In this document: positions 55,037 to 64,000 of the stretch, in pieces
How positions within the stretch are numbered: the stretch's first letter is position 1
Layout: each line of letters opens with the position of its first letter
Assembly: GCF_002564105.1 (NCBI RefSeq)
Contig: NZ_PDBX01000001.1
Location: 2,294,001 to 2,358,000 of the forward strand
Direction: 5' to 3'
Length of the DNA: 64,000 nt
DNA from: Collimonas sp. PA-H2
Lineage (GTDB): Bacteria; Pseudomonadota; Gammaproteobacteria; Burkholderiales; Burkholderiaceae_D
Notes under the pieces: model-generated
Told to the model about the DNA's origin: nothing
The model's database searches: none
The model's input: only the letters and a program-made list of their open reading frames with translations
Position numbers and translations under genes: made by a program

Positions 55037-58000
55037 TTACCACGAGAAGTTGCCGCCCGCGCCGTAGGTGACCTGGCTGCCGCTGACGCCGACCCCAATC
55101 TTGAAGGTCAGGTTGTCATTGGCGCGCCCCTGCACCGCCGCCGCGATCGCGGCTTGGTTGGCGTAGTTGGCGACGCCCAACCCGACCGAATAGTGCTTGC
55201 TGTCCGGCATCTGCGGAATCATCGTGATCGCGGTGGCTGCGGCAATTCCCTGGTTGGCTTTCTGGCTGACCTGGTTGATCGAATTGTTCAGGTTGCCGAT
55301 CGAGTTGTTCAGCTGCGAGACGTTGACCGCATCGGTTGGATTGATGCCCGGCGCCACATTCGTGATCCGGCGCTCGCTGCCGGCGGAACCGACCGACAGC
55401 GTATTGGCCTGGTTGGCCACCGAATTGGCGCCCACCGCCACGGAATTATCCGCAGTGGCCTGGGCATTGGTGCCGATCGCCGTCGAGTTGTTCGCCGTCG
55501 CCTGCGCGGTGGCGCCCACGGCTACCGCCTGGTTGCCGCTAGCACGCGAGCTCTGGCCGATGGCCACGGTAGGATCGCCGGTGGCCTGGGCATCGTTGCC
55601 GATGGCGACCGAGCCGGCTTGCGAAGCCAGGGCGCGGAAGCCGACCGCCGTGGTGTTGGCGTCGGTCGCTTGCGCATTCGAACCCAGCGCGGTGGCGCCG
55701 TCCTTGGTCGCCTGGGCGCATAAGCCGTTGGCAGTGGCATCGACGCCGTTGGCGGTGGTGCAGGTGGCCGCGTTCACGTTCTTGATGACCGTGCCGCTGG
55801 CGCCGCGGGTTTGCACTGTGCCGTCGCTATTGGCGCCGCCTATGGTGGTCAGGCCCACCGTGGCGCCGTTGGCTGCCGCGGCATTGGTCGCATCCACCAG
55901 CGGCTTCAATGTGGTCGACAGCGAATTGGCGCCGTTGACGATATTGTTGATGCCGGTCGACAGCGAGGTGATCTGGCTCAGGCCGGTGGACAGGGACGAT
56001 ATCCCGGTCGACAGCGAGGTGATGCTCGAAGTGTTGGTGGAAATCCCGGTCGACAGCGAAGTTACATTGCTGTTGGTGCTGCTCAGGCCGGTCGAGGTTG
56101 ATGTCGACAGCGAGTTCACGCTGCTGTTGGTGGTGCTTAGCCCGGTCGAAGTCGAGGTCGACAGCGAATTCACGCTGCTGTTGGCGGTGCTTAGCCCGGT
56201 CGAAGTCGAGGTCGACAGCGAATTCACACTGCTGTTGGTGGTGCTTAGCCCGGTCGAAGTCGAGGTCGACAGCGAATTCACACTGCTGTTGGTGGTGCTC
56301 AGACCGGTTGAAGCCGAGGTCGACAGCGAACTTACGCTGCTGTTGGTAGTGCTCAGACCGGTCGAGGTCGAGGTCGACAGCGAATGCACGCTGCTGTTGG
56401 TGCTGCTCAAACCGGTCGAAGTCGAGGTAGACAGCGAATTCACGCTGCTATTGACCGTGCTCAGGCCGCTTGAGGTCGAGGTCGACAGGGAGGCGATGCC
56501 GCTGGTGGTCGAACTCAGGCCGCTCGACAAGGAAGCGACGTTGCTGTTGGTGGTGCTGAGACCGGTGGACAGCGAACCGATATTGCTGGTGTTGGTGCTG
56601 ATGCCCGTCGAGGTGGAAGTCGAGAGAGACGACACACTGCTGTTGGTGGTGCTCAGGCCGGTCGAGGTCGAGGTCGACAAGGAGCTCACGTTGCTGTTGG
56701 TCGTGCTTAAGCCGGTCGAGGTTGAGGTCGACAGGGAGTTCACGGTGCTATTGGTTGTACTCAACCCGGTGGACGTCGACGTCGACAAGGAATCGACATT
56801 GCTGTTGGTAGTGCTGAGACCGGTGGACAGCGAACTGATATTGCTGGTGTTGGTGCTGATGCCGGTCGAAGTCGACGTCGACAGCGAATTTACATTGCTG
56901 TTGGTGGTGCTCAGACCGGTCGAGGTTGAGGTCGACAGTGACGATACGCTGCTGTTTGTTGTGCTCAGACCGGTCGAGGTTGAGGTCGACAGTGACGATA
57001 CGCTGCTGTTTGTTGTGCTCAGACCGGTCGAGGTCGACGTCGAGAGTGACGACACACTGCTGTTCGTCGTGCTCAAACCGGTCGAGGTTGACGTCGACAG
57101 CGACGATACGCTGCTGTTGGTCGTACTCAAGCCGGTTGAGGTTGACGTCGACAGCGAAGATACATTGCTATTGGTCGTACTCAAGCCGGTTGAGGTTGAA
57201 GTCGACAGCGAAGATACATTGCTGTTGGTCGTGCTCAAACCGGTTGACGTGGAAGTCGACAAGGAATCCACATTGCTGTTGGTGGTGCTGAGACCGGTGG
57301 AGAGCGAGCCGATATTGCTGGCGTTGGTGCTGATGCCTGTCGAGGTCGAAGTCGACAACGAGCTCAAGCCGCTTGAAGTCGTAGTCGACAGTGACGTCAA
57401 TTGACCGTAGTTGACAGCATCCGTCACGGCCGTGCCGGCAGCCAGATTGGTAATTTTTTGCCCGCTGTTGTCGATGCCGTTGGTAATAGTTGAACCGGTA
57501 ACGACCAGGCCGCCGGTAGTAATGCCGGTCGAGAGCGAGCTGATGGTCGAGCTCAGGCCGGTAGACAGCGAACTCACGCCGCTTTGCGCCGTACTGATGC
57601 CGGTAGAGGTCGACGTCGACAGCGAAGCGACACTGCTGTTGGTGGTGCTCAGGCCTGTGGACAGCGTGCTGATGTTGCTGGCGTTGGTGCTAATACCTGT
57701 AGAGGTCGAAGTCGACAAAGAACTCACGCTGCTATTGGTCGTACTGAGTCCGCTGGACAGCGAAGTAACGTTGCTGTTCGCCGTACTCAAACCGGTCGAG
57801 GTTGATGTCGATAGCGAAGACACACTGCTGTTTGTGGTACTGAGACCGCTGGACAGCGAAGTGACATTACTGTTTGTTGTGCTCAGACCAGTCGAAGTCG
57901 AGGTCGACAGGGACGACACATTGCTGTTGGTGGTGCTCAGGCCTGTGGACAGCGTGCTGATGTTGCTGGTGTTGGTGCTGATGCCCGTCGAGGTCGAAGT

Positions 58001-61000
58001 AGACAAAGAACTCACACTGCTATTGGTCGTACTCAGACCGGTAGACAGCGAACCGATGTTGCTAGTGTTGGTGCTGATGCCTGTGGAAGTCGAAGTCGAC
58101 AGCGAAGACACACTGCTGTTGGTCGTACTCAGACCAGTAGACAGCGAACCGATGTTGCTGGTGTTGGTGCTGATGCCCGTCGAGGTCGAAGTAGACAAAG
58201 AACTCACACTGCTATTGGTCGTACTCAGACCGGTAGACAGCGAACCGATGTTGCTGGTGTTGGTGCTGATGCCCGTCGAGGTCGAAGTAGACAAAGAACT
58301 CACACTGCTATTGGTCGTACTCAGACCGGTAGACAGCGAACTGATGTTGCTGGTGTTGGTGCTGATGCCTGTGGAAGTCGAAGTCGATAAGGAACTCACA
58401 CTGCTGTTGGTCGTACTTAGGCCTGTGGACAGCGAACCGATGTTGCTGGTGTTAGTGCTGATGCCTGTAGAAGTCGAAGTCGACAAAGAACTCACGCTGC
58501 TATTGGTCGTACTCAGACCGGTAGACAGCGAACCGATGTTGCTGGTGTTAGTGCTGATGCCTGTGGAAGTCGAAGTCGACAAAGAACTCACACTACTATT
58601 CGTTGTGCTCAAGCCGGTCGAGGCGGACGTCGACAACGAGGACACACTGCTGTTGGTCGTACTGAGTCCGCTGGACAGCGAAGTGACGTTACTGTTGGCT
58701 GTGCTCAGACCCGTCGAAGTCGATGTCGACAATGACGATACATTACTGTTGGTCGTGCTGAGGCCGCTGGACAACGAAGTGACGTTGCTGTTCGTCGTAC
58801 TCAGACCTGTCGACGTCGAGGTCGACAGTGACGACACATTGCTGTTCGTCGTGCTCAGACCGGTCGAAGTCGAGGTCGAAAGCGAAGAAACGTTGCTATT
58901 AGTTGTGCTCAGGCCAGTTGAAGTAGATGTCGACAACGAGGACACATTACTGTTAGTCGTGCTGAGCCCGCTGGACAACGAAGTGACGTTGCTGTTCGTC
59001 GTGCTCAGACCTGTCGACGTCGAGGTCGACAGTGAGGACACGTTGCTGTTAGTGGTGCTGAGACCGCTGGACAGCGAAGTAACGTTACTGTTTGTTGTGC
59101 TCAGGCCGGTCGAAGTCGAGGTCGACAAGGACGACACGCTGCTGTTGGTCGTGCTGAGACCGCTGGATAACGAAGTAACGTTGCTGTTCGTCGTACTCAG
59201 ACCTGTCGAGGTTGATGTCGACAGTGACGACACATTGCTGTTGGTTGTACTCAGACCCGTCGAGGTCGACGTCGACAACGAGGACACATTGCTGTTGGTT
59301 GTACTGAGCCCGCTGGACAACGAAGTAACGTTGCTGTTGGTCGTACTCAGACCCGTCGAAGTCGAAGTCGACAGCGACGATACGCTGCTGTTGGTTGTAC
59401 TCAAACCGGTCGAGGTCGATGTCGATAGTGACGACACGCTGCTGTTAGTCGTACTCAGGCCAGTCGAAGTCGATGTCGACAATGATGTCACATTGCTGTT
59501 TGTGGTGCTAAGACCGCTGGACAATGACGTGACGTTACTGTTTGTTGTGCTCAGGCCGGTGGACAGCGAACCGATGTTGCTGGTGTTGGTGCTGATGCCT
59601 GTGGAAGTCGAGGTCGACAGCGAAGACACACTGCTGTTCGTTGTGCTCAAACCGGTCGAGGTTGACGTTGATAGTGACGAAACATTGCTGTTAGTTGTGC
59701 TCAGGCCAGTCGATGCGGAAGTCGACAACGAAGACACATTGCTGTTAGTCGTGCTGAGACCGCTGGATAACGAAGTAACGTTGCTGTTGGTTGTACTCAA
59801 ACCGGTCGAGGTCGATGTCGATAGTGACGACACACTGCTGTTAGCCGTACTCAGGCCAGTCGAAGTCGATGTCGACAGTGATGACACATTGCTGTTTGTG
59901 GTGCTAAGACCGCTTGACAATGACGTGACGTTACTGTTTGTTGTGCTCAGGCCGGTGGACAGCGAACCGATGTTGCTGGTGTTGGTGCTAATGCCTGTGG
60001 AAGTCGAGGTCGACAGCGAAGACACACTGCTGTTCGTTGTGCTCAAACCGGTCGAGGTTGACGTTGACAGTGACGATACGCTGCTGTTTGTCGTGCTGAG
60101 GCCGCTGGACAGCGAAGTAACGTTGCTGTTGGTTGTACTCAAACCCGTGGAGGTCGAAGTCGATAGTGACGACACGCTACTGTTAGTCGTACTCAGGCCA
60201 GTCGAAGTCGACGTCGACAGTGAAGATACATTGCTGTTAGTCGTGCTGAGACCGCTGGACAGCGAAGTGACGTTGCTGTTGGTCGTGCTCAGACCTGTTG
60301 AGGTTGAGGTCGATAATGATGAAACGCTGCTGTTAGTTGTGCTCAGGCCAGTCGATGTTGAGGTCGACAGTGAAGATACATTACTGTTAGTCGTGCTCAG
60401 ACCGCTAGACAGTGAAGTGACGTTGCTGTTGGTCGTGCTGAGACCACTGGACAGCGAAGTGACGTTACTGTTTGTTGTGCTCAGACCTGTCGAGGTTGAC
60501 GTCGACAGTGACGATACATTGCTGTTAGTAGTGCTGACACCGCTAGACAGTGAAGTAACGTTGCTGTTGGTCGTACTCAAACCAGTCGATAAAGAATTGA
60601 TGCTGCTGGTGTGGCTGGACAAACCGGTTGAAGTCGAAGTGGACAAGGACGATACGCTGCTATTAGTCGTGCTCAGGCCGGTTGAAGCGGATGTCGACAG
60701 CGATGACACATTGCTGTTGGTCGTGCTGAGACCGCTGGATAGCGAAGTGACGTTGCTGGTGGCCGTGCTCAGACCGGTCGATGTAGAAGTCGACAACGAC
60801 GTCACATTGCTGTTGGTCGTGCTGAGACCGCTGGACAGCGAAGTGACATTACTGGTGACCGTGCTCAAACCGGTCGATGTAGAAGTCGACAACGACGTCA
60901 CGTTGCTGTTGGTTGTGCTGAGGCCGCTAGAAAGCGAAGTGACGTTGCTGGTGACAGTGCTCAAACCTGTCGAAGTGGAAGTCGATAATGAGTTCAGCTG

Positions 61001-61465
61001 GCTGACATTGACGCCGTCCGTGTTGGCAGTGCCTGCCAGTACATTGGTCAGCTTCTGAGTATTCAGGCTCAGGCCATTGATGACAGACCCTGTGCCATTG
61101 ACGTTGATCTGCCCGCCAACCGACACGCTTGTAGGGTCGGTAGCAGTGGCGGACGCACCCGGAGTGTAGAACAGCACGCGGTTGGTTTGCGTCGCCGCAT
61201 TGCCGATACCGCAGTTCGCATTGGTAACCTGGACTGTTCCCCCATCCGCAACCTGGCTGCAGGCGGTATCGTTATTATCATTGACGTAGATGCCGCCGCC
61301 GGCGTAGGCAGCGCCCGGCAGCAACAGCCCGCCCGCTGCAAGCAGCGATGCCGCCGCCACTGCCGCTTTTGCGCTGCTGCGCTTGCCGCGTGCCTTGGTG
61401 TTTTCAGAGACGGCGATCCAGGTGCCGAGGGCCTCGTTGTAGACGGTGCGATAAATTTTATTCAT
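55037..61465 (-). CDS. Giant trimeric autotransporter adhesin
   Basis: 2142 residues, outer-membrane type Vc secretion. N-terminus has the ESPR extended signal (MNKIYRTVYNEALGTWIAVS) and a hydrophobic core ending AAYA. Three neck motifs (KLTNVLAGTANTDGVNVSQL near 140; KITNLAAGTAVTDAVNYGQL near 1335; RRITNVAPGINPTDAVNVSQ near 2040) separate two long stalks. The stalks alternate 14-residue units (TSLSSGLSTTNSNV) and 18-residue units (SSLSTSTSTGLSTTNSNV). A YadA-like head (~1890-2020, e.g. NTTAVGFRALASQAGSVAIG) lies near the C-terminus. The last ~70 residues form the YadA anchor barrel ending in YGAGGNFSW. Probably a surface adhesin to fungi, plant or biofilm matrix. Confidence 0.93.
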   Translation of the reverse strand: MNKIYRTVYNEALGTWIAVSENTKARGKRSSAKAAVAAASLLAAGGLLLPGAAYAGGGIYVNDNNDTACSQVADGGTVQVTNANCGIGNAATQTNRVLFYTPGASATATDPTSVSVGGQINVNGTGSVINGLSLNTQKLTNVLAGTANTDGVNVSQLNSLSTSTSTGLSTVTSNVTSLSSGLSTTNSNVTSLSTSTSTGLSTVTSNVTSLSSGLSTTNSNVTSLSTSTSTGLSTATSNVTSLSSGLSTTNSNVSSLSTSASTGLSTTNSSVSSLSTSTSTGLSSHTSSINSLSTGLSTTNSNVTSLSSGVSTTNSNVSSLSTSTSTGLSTTNSNVTSLSSGLSTTNSNVTSLSSGLSTTNSNVSSLSTSTSTGLSTTNSSVSSLSTSTSTGLSTTNSNVTSLSSGLSTTNSNVSSLSTSTSTGLSTTNSSVSSLSTSTSTGLSTTNSNVTSLSSGLSTTNSSVSSLSTSTSTGLSTTNSSVSSLSTSTSTGISTNTSNIGSLSTGLSTTNSNVTSLSSGLSTTNSNVSSLSTSTSTGLSTANSSVSSLSTSTSTGLSTTNSNVTSLSSGLSTTNSNVSSLSTSASTGLSTTNSNVSSLSTSTSTGLSTTNSSVSSLSTSTSTGISTNTSNIGSLSTGLSTTNSNVTSLSSGLSTTNSNVTSLSTSTSTGLSTTNSSVSSLSTSTSTGLSTTNSSVSSLSTSTSTGLSTTNSNVTSLSSGLSTTNSNVSSLSTSTSTGLSTTNSNVSSLSTSTSTGLSTTNSNVTSLSSGLSTTNSSVSSLSTSTSTGLSTTNSNVTSLSSGLSTTNSNVSSLSTSTSTGLSTTNSNVTSLSSGLSTTNSNVSSLSTSTSTGLSTTNSNVSSLSTSTSTGLSTTNSNVSSLSTSTSTGLSTTNSNVTSLSSGLSTTNSNVSSLSTSTSTGLSTANSNVTSLSSGLSTTNSSVSSLSTSASTGLSTTNSSVSSLSTSTSTGISTNTSNIGSLSTGLSTTNSSVSSLSTSTSTGISTNTSNIGSLSTGLSTTNSSVSSLSTSTSTGISTNTSNISSLSTGLSTTNSSVSSLSTSTSTGISTNTSNIGSLSTGLSTTNSSVSSLSTSTSTGISTNTSNIGSLSTGLSTTNSSVSSLSTSTSTGISTNTSNIGSLSTGLSTTNSSVSSLSTSTSTGISTNTSNISTLSTGLSTTNSNVSSLSTSTSTGLSTTNSNVTSLSSGLSTTNSSVSSLSTSTSTGLSTANSNVTSLSSGLSTTNSSVSSLSTSTSTGISTNASNISTLSTGLSTTNSSVASLSTSTSTGISTAQSGVSSLSTGLSSTISSLSTGITTGGLVVTGSTITNGIDNSGQKITNLAAGTAVTDAVNYGQLTSLSTTTSSGLSSLSTSTSTGISTNASNIGSLSTGLSTTNSNVDSLSTSTSTGLSTTNSNVSSLSTSTSTGLSTTNSNVSSLSTSTSTGLSTTNSSVSSLSTSTSTGLSTTNSSVSSLSTSTSTGLSTTNSSVSSLSTSTSTGLSTTNSSVSSLSTSTSTGLSTTNSNVNSLSTSTSTGISTNTSNISSLSTGLSTTNSNVDSLSTSTSTGLSTTNSTVNSLSTSTSTGLSTTNSNVSSLSTSTSTGLSTTNSSVSSLSTSTSTGISTNTSNIGSLSTGLSTTNSNVASLSSGLSSTTSGIASLSTSTSSGLSTVNSSVNSLSTSTSTGLSSTNSSVHSLSTSTSTGLSTTNSSVSSLSTSASTGLSTTNSSVNSLSTSTSTGLSTTNSSVNSLSTSTSTGLSTANSSVNSLSTSTSTGLSTTNSSVNSLSTSTSTGLSSTNSNVTSLSTGISTNTSSITSLSTGISSLSTGLSQITSLSTGINNIVNGANSLSTTLKPLVDATNAAAANGATVGLTTIGGANSDGTVQTRGASGTVIKNVNAATCTTANGVDATANGLCAQATKDGATALGSNAQATDANTTAVGFRALASQAGSVAIGNDAQATGDPTVAIGQSSRASGNQAVAVGATAQATANNSTAIGTNAQATADNSVAVGANSVANQANTLSVGSAGSERRITNVAPGINPTDAVNVSQLNNSIGNLNNSINQVSQKANQGIAAATAITMIPQMPDSKHYSVGLGVANYANQAAIAAAVQGRANDNLTFKIGVGVSGSQVTYGAGGNFSW

Positions 61466-62222
61466 GGTTGGCTCTAATAAAAATTGAGTAGGGCTTGAGG
61501 CATCAAATCAAACGGATCGCGCTGAAAACAACAAACACACGGCACTAAACGGGGCAGCGCGGCAAAACTTCTCCTGCGTGAAAACGGTAAGACGGGATTG
61601 GTGAAATAAGCGCTCTCTGAATGAGGCGCTAGTGACGGCATCGGCATTTGGCGGCATCGCCTGCCGCATGCAATGTATTCAATTTCCCCTGAAAATCCGG
61701 CATCTCCAAGGACCCTGGTGCGGGCAATGAAGCGACAGGCTTAGCCCAATGTGCAGCTGATAAGTCAGGTAACGCCTTGGAGATGCTGAATTTTTCAGCA
61801 GACTCTATTGGGTTCTGTACCCTGAAACAATAATTGACTGATAACTTTTGGTCGTTGTGACAATAATTAACATTTGATGACATCAGAAGCCTTTATAGCG
61901 ATAACGTGGGGCAACTATTGTTGTTCCGTATCCACAGAGATGCCTTCGAAAAAGCCGATTGCTTGCGGCAAAACCTTGTTTTTGCAAAAATCGCAATGCA
62001 GATAGATGCTTTGCGAAATCAAGGACTTGCGTTCAGCCACGCGGCATTTCGAAGAGCGCAGGAGCCGGCCGGAGGCGCAAGGACATCGACCGGAGTAGTC
62101 GAAGAAAGCGCGGATCGGGGAGATAAGCAAGAAAGCGGTCAACCAAATCCCGCCAGCCGCGTTTTTAAGCTTATGCCGCAGCAAACGCGGATGTTAACCT
62201 CAACCATTTAAAGGATTGAAAA
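61466..62222. other. Upstream region of the adhesin and small exported genes
   Basis: 757 bp. The left part must contain the adhesin promoter. Two reading frames (61629-61883 minus, 84 codons; 61906-62211 plus, 101 codons) show no signal, ribosome-binding site or family, and are not called. AT-rich tract at 61820-61900. Confidence 0.45.
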
Positions 62223-62447
62223 ATGAAAAAGCTGCTAGGTGTTGCTGCACTCCTCATCGCATTTGCCCCATTCGCCCAAGCTCAAGACTCCAGCGGTGTC
62301 CTGGCTAGCCATCCGGACGCACGCAATGACCGGACTACTGTAGAAGCTGCCGCCGCTCCAGCCAAGCACGTGAAAGCCAAGGCTCACCACAAGGCTGCCA
62401 AAGCCAAGGCGAAAGCAGCCGAAGCCAAGGACGCTGCTTCTAAGTAA
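62223..62447 (+). CDS. Small exported Lys/Ala-rich protein
   Basis: 74 residues: signal peptide MKKLLGVAALLIAFAPFAQA, then a short SHPDARND segment and a basic tail of KA repeats (HVKAKAHHKAAKAKAKAAEA). AAAGGATTGAAA precedes the ATG. Histone-H1-like composition. Resembles the other small exported protein at 62882 and is followed by a similar hairpin. Possibly nucleic-acid or envelope binding; function unknown. Confidence 0.65.
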   Translation: MKKLLGVAALLIAFAPFAQAQDSSGVLASHPDARNDRTTVEAAAAPAKHVKAKAHHKAAKAKAKAAEAKDAASK

Positions 62448-62490
62448 ATCGCAGCACCCCTCATGCCGTGCCTGGCACGCGCATGAACAA

Positions 62491-62533
62491 CAGAAGGCCA
62501 TGAACGCGGATACACCGCATTCATGGCCTTCTG
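62491..62533 (+). terminator. Strong hairpin after the small exported gene
   Basis: 14-bp perfect stem (62491-62504 with 62520-62533), extended inward by GCGG/CCGC. No T tract follows, so it may be a 3' stabiliser rather than an intrinsic terminator. Confidence 0.6.
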
Positions 62534-62881
62534 GCATTTGGCGTGATGAATTATTTTTCCCGCAATGCGGCCTGCGCTACAGCTGGAATTTCTCTCTCCC
62601 TAGCCTGTATTGTTACCTTGGTTTCCCGATCGAGGTTCTGTCCGAGGTTCTACTGCTTCCGCCCCAAGAAAAATTGAATCGACCGGGAGCGTCCCGTATT
62701 TACGAGGCAGTATTCTGAAAATTTTTTGCGCCGGAGTCGATATGGCGCTCCGCAATACGCCGCAAATGTTGGAAGTTGTAACGGTATGTAATCGCCGTCA
62801 ACATACCGCCGGCACCACTCGTTAATTGCTCAGGACCTCGGGAATTACCTGAGTTAATCAAGATAACTTTAAGGTGCACAA
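62534..62881. other. Spacer between the two small exported-protein genes
   Basis: 348 bp. No supported gene; contains AT-rich stretches before 62882 with the likely promoter of the second exported protein. Confidence 0.4.
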
Positions 62882-63235
62882 ATGAACAAATTAATCGCTA
62901 CTCTGATCGCTGGCCTGTTCGCTACTTCCGTTTTCGCTCAAGCCGCTGCACCTGCTGCTCCAGCAGCGCCTGCCGCCGCAGCAACGACTACCCAGGCAGT
63001 AAAGGCCGATGTCAAGGCTGACGTCAAGGCGGATGCCAAGACCGAAACCAAGGCAGCTCCTGCAGCAGCCAAAGTCAAGACTGCAAAAGCTGAAAAAACC
63101 AAGGTAGCCCGTAAAGCGGCCAAGGCAAAAGCCAAGGCGCCTGCAGCGAAGGCAGAAGCAAAGACAGAGGCAAAAGCAGACACCAAGGCAGACACCAAGG
63201 TAGAAGCCAAGACAGCTGCCCCTGCCGCTAAATAA
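62882..63235 (+). CDS. Exported Ala/Lys/Pro-rich protein
   Basis: 117 residues: signal peptide MNKLIATLIAGLFATSVFAQ, an Ala/Pro stretch, then KADVKADVKADAKTETKA and similar imperfect repeats of the type KA(D/E)xK to the end. Low complexity, histone-H1-like and highly basic. AAGGTGCAC upstream. Paralogous in style to the gene at 62223. Possibly binds DNA or polyanions outside the cytoplasm; function unknown. Confidence 0.65.
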   Translation: MNKLIATLIAGLFATSVFAQAAAPAAPAAPAAAATTTQAVKADVKADVKADAKTETKAAPAAAKVKTAKAEKTKVARKAAKAKAKAPAAKAEAKTEAKADTKADTKVEAKTAAPAAK

Positions 63236-63271
63236 AGTACGGCATGTCGTGTACTCCACGACTATGATGAG

Positions 63272-63313
63272 CATGGCGGCATGATTGCGGAAAAACGCAG
63301 TCATGCCGCCATG
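63272..63313 (+). terminator. Strong hairpin after the second exported gene
   Basis: 13-bp perfect stem (63272-63284 with 63301-63313), extended inward by TGCG/CGCA. Like the first hairpin, it has no T tract. Confidence 0.6.
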
Positions 63314-63401
63314 GTGCGTTCCGGCAAGGAGCGAACCTGTTTTGCGTAATTGATTACGCAGTTAAAAATTCCGTTGTTCGATATTTTTTTAGGAGTTGGT
63401 C

Positions 63402-63596
63402 ATGGGTATTCTGGAAGAAGTCATTGGCGCTGTGGTGGCCGTTGAGGGTGTCAAGAAATTGGACCCGAACGCATCCATCCTGACGGAAGGCATTGCCGCT
63501 ATCGCCGGCTACAAAGGTGTGGAAGCGGTTACCGAACACCTGGAAAATAAGGAAGCAGAAAACAAAGAGGGCGATGTCCCTGATCAGCCTGCCTGA
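63402..63596 (+). CDS. Small acidic protein of unknown function
   Basis: 64 residues from ATG 63402 with AGGAG 6 bp upstream (two codons earlier lies a TTG). Starts MGILEEVIGAVVAVEGVKKL, hydrophobic then acidic, ending in a Glu-rich tail (LENKEAENKEGDVPDQPA). No family recognised. The strong ribosome-binding site supports expression. Confidence 0.6.
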   Translation: MGILEEVIGAVVAVEGVKKLDPNASILTEGIAAIAGYKGVEAVTEHLENKEAENKEGDVPDQPA

Positions 63597-63636
63597 GCCA
63601 CTGCATAATCGCAGCACAAATTGCTGAAGATTTAAA

Positions 63637-63672
63637 AAGATGAAATTTTCTCGCCCGGGAAAATTTCATCTT
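63637..63672 (+). terminator. Hairpin downstream of the small acidic gene
   Basis: AAGATGAAATTTT (63637-63649) is perfectly inverted at 63660-63672 around a 10-base loop. Likely transcription end of the gene before it. Confidence 0.55.
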
Positions 63673-64000
63673 CCGCATTACACGCCGCCATTTTTCATCC
63701 AGCTCACGGCGGATGCGAATCAGGCGCCGGTCGCGGCTGCTTAGGTCAGACCACCTGGCTGCACCGCCGACGCACCACATTGGGGCTAAGGCAAAGGCTG
63801 GCGGCAATCCACGCTGGCCGTCCCCATTGCCCGCGTTCAATATTCCCGATTTTCCCTCGCAAACCAGCAATGACGCCATTCACTGGCACGCAAATTGCCT
63901 GATTGATCACGGCTATGCATGCGCTCTCAGCGCTTGCTGCTTCGCCGCGCATGCATGGCTATCCGATAAAGCTAAGAATAGTTTCCAGGAGAATTGTGAT
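63673..64000. other. Window end without a supported gene
   Basis: 328 bp. A minus-strand frame contains LCLSPNVVRRRC, reminiscent of an AraC-type helix-turn-helix, but no complete domain or start is visible. It may be a decayed regulator gene. Confidence 0.35.

Noticed and set aside
55197..57404. 735-codon plus-strand frame in the adhesin gene
   Set aside because: It is the antisense of the stalk repeats, with a periodic acidic/hydrophobic composition and no start signals; a shadow of the real gene.
55900..61000. Regular repeats as a CRISPR array
   Set aside because: Units are tandem and coding, with no unique spacers; the frame encodes an adhesin stalk with neck and anchor.
57411..61058. 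1215-codon plus-strand frame in the adhesin gene
   Set aside because: Same reason: antisense of repeats, no signal or domain, interrupted only at the neck motif.
61629..61883. 84-codon minus-strand frame upstream of the adhesin
   Set aside because: No start signal or domain; lies in an AT-rich promoter-type region.
61906..62211. 101-codon frame upstream of the exported small protein
   Set aside because: No ribosome-binding site, no family, and mixed composition; not supported as a gene.
63746..63952. AraC-type regulator at the window end
   Set aside because: Only one helix-turn-helix-like segment is visible; no complete domain or start.

Overview
The window looks like a chromosomal replication-origin region of a Burkholderiales betaproteobacterium, most likely Oxalobacteraceae and Collimonas-like. 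That taxon is an inference from the gene order mnmE-yidC-yidD-rnpA-rpmH / dnaA-dnaN-gyrB, the codon use, and the accessory gene set; no rRNA or tRNA gene is present to confirm it.

Region by region: 1-6.1 kb carries the end of an AI-2E-family transporter, a haloacid dehalogenase, a cold-shock/DUF1294 protein, a candidate small RNA with an anti-Shine-Dalgarno loop, an orphan HigA, an astacin-like lipoprotein protease and an AT-rich EpsG-like polymerase. From 6.1 to 16.3 kb lies the housekeeping core, with leftward mnmE, yidC, yidD, rnpA and rpmH and rightward dnaA, dnaN and gyrB. Perfect DnaA boxes occur in both the rpmH-dnaA and dnaA-dnaN gaps.

From 16.4 to 33.4 kb is a low-GC, patchy defence and accessory island: a Septu-like AAA ATPase/HNH pair, a dcm-vsr-HNH restriction-modification operon, a divergent 140-residue protein plus Z1-domain protein, remnants of a NERD protein and of SDR genes, two membrane proteins, a PAAR-metallopeptidase type VI effector with a candidate immunity gene, an intact SDR, a phage-type repressor, an AbiEi antitoxin with a broken toxin gene, and a complete IS3-family element with a 4-bp target duplication.

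From 33.4 to 40.6 kb is a mixed segment: a divergent AraC/SDR pair, a frameshifted gene, a pentapeptide-repeat protein, a truncated GHKL-type gene, a VOC protein, a small membrane protein, a phosphoribosyltransferase and a lone ABC ATPase. From 40.6 to 47.7 kb is a leftward type VI effector operon: vgrG, a DUF4123 adaptor, two tandem DUF3304 lipoproteins (candidate immunity), a Tle1-like DUF2235 lipase, PAAR and a small exported protein.

From 47.7 to 64 kb are a repeat-rich spacer, an internally deleted FAD oxidoreductase, a coniferyl-type aldehyde dehydrogenase, an aldo/keto reductase, an HscC-type Hsp70 followed by a J-like protein with a transmembrane segment and a TolA/TonB-like C-terminus, a 2142-residue trimeric autotransporter adhesin built from 14- and 18-residue stalk repeats, and three small proteins, two of them exported and Lys/Ala-rich. 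The best candidates for poorly described biology are the Z1/140-residue pair beside the RM operon, the HscC/J-TolA pair, the PAAR-metallopeptidase module and the candidate small RNA.
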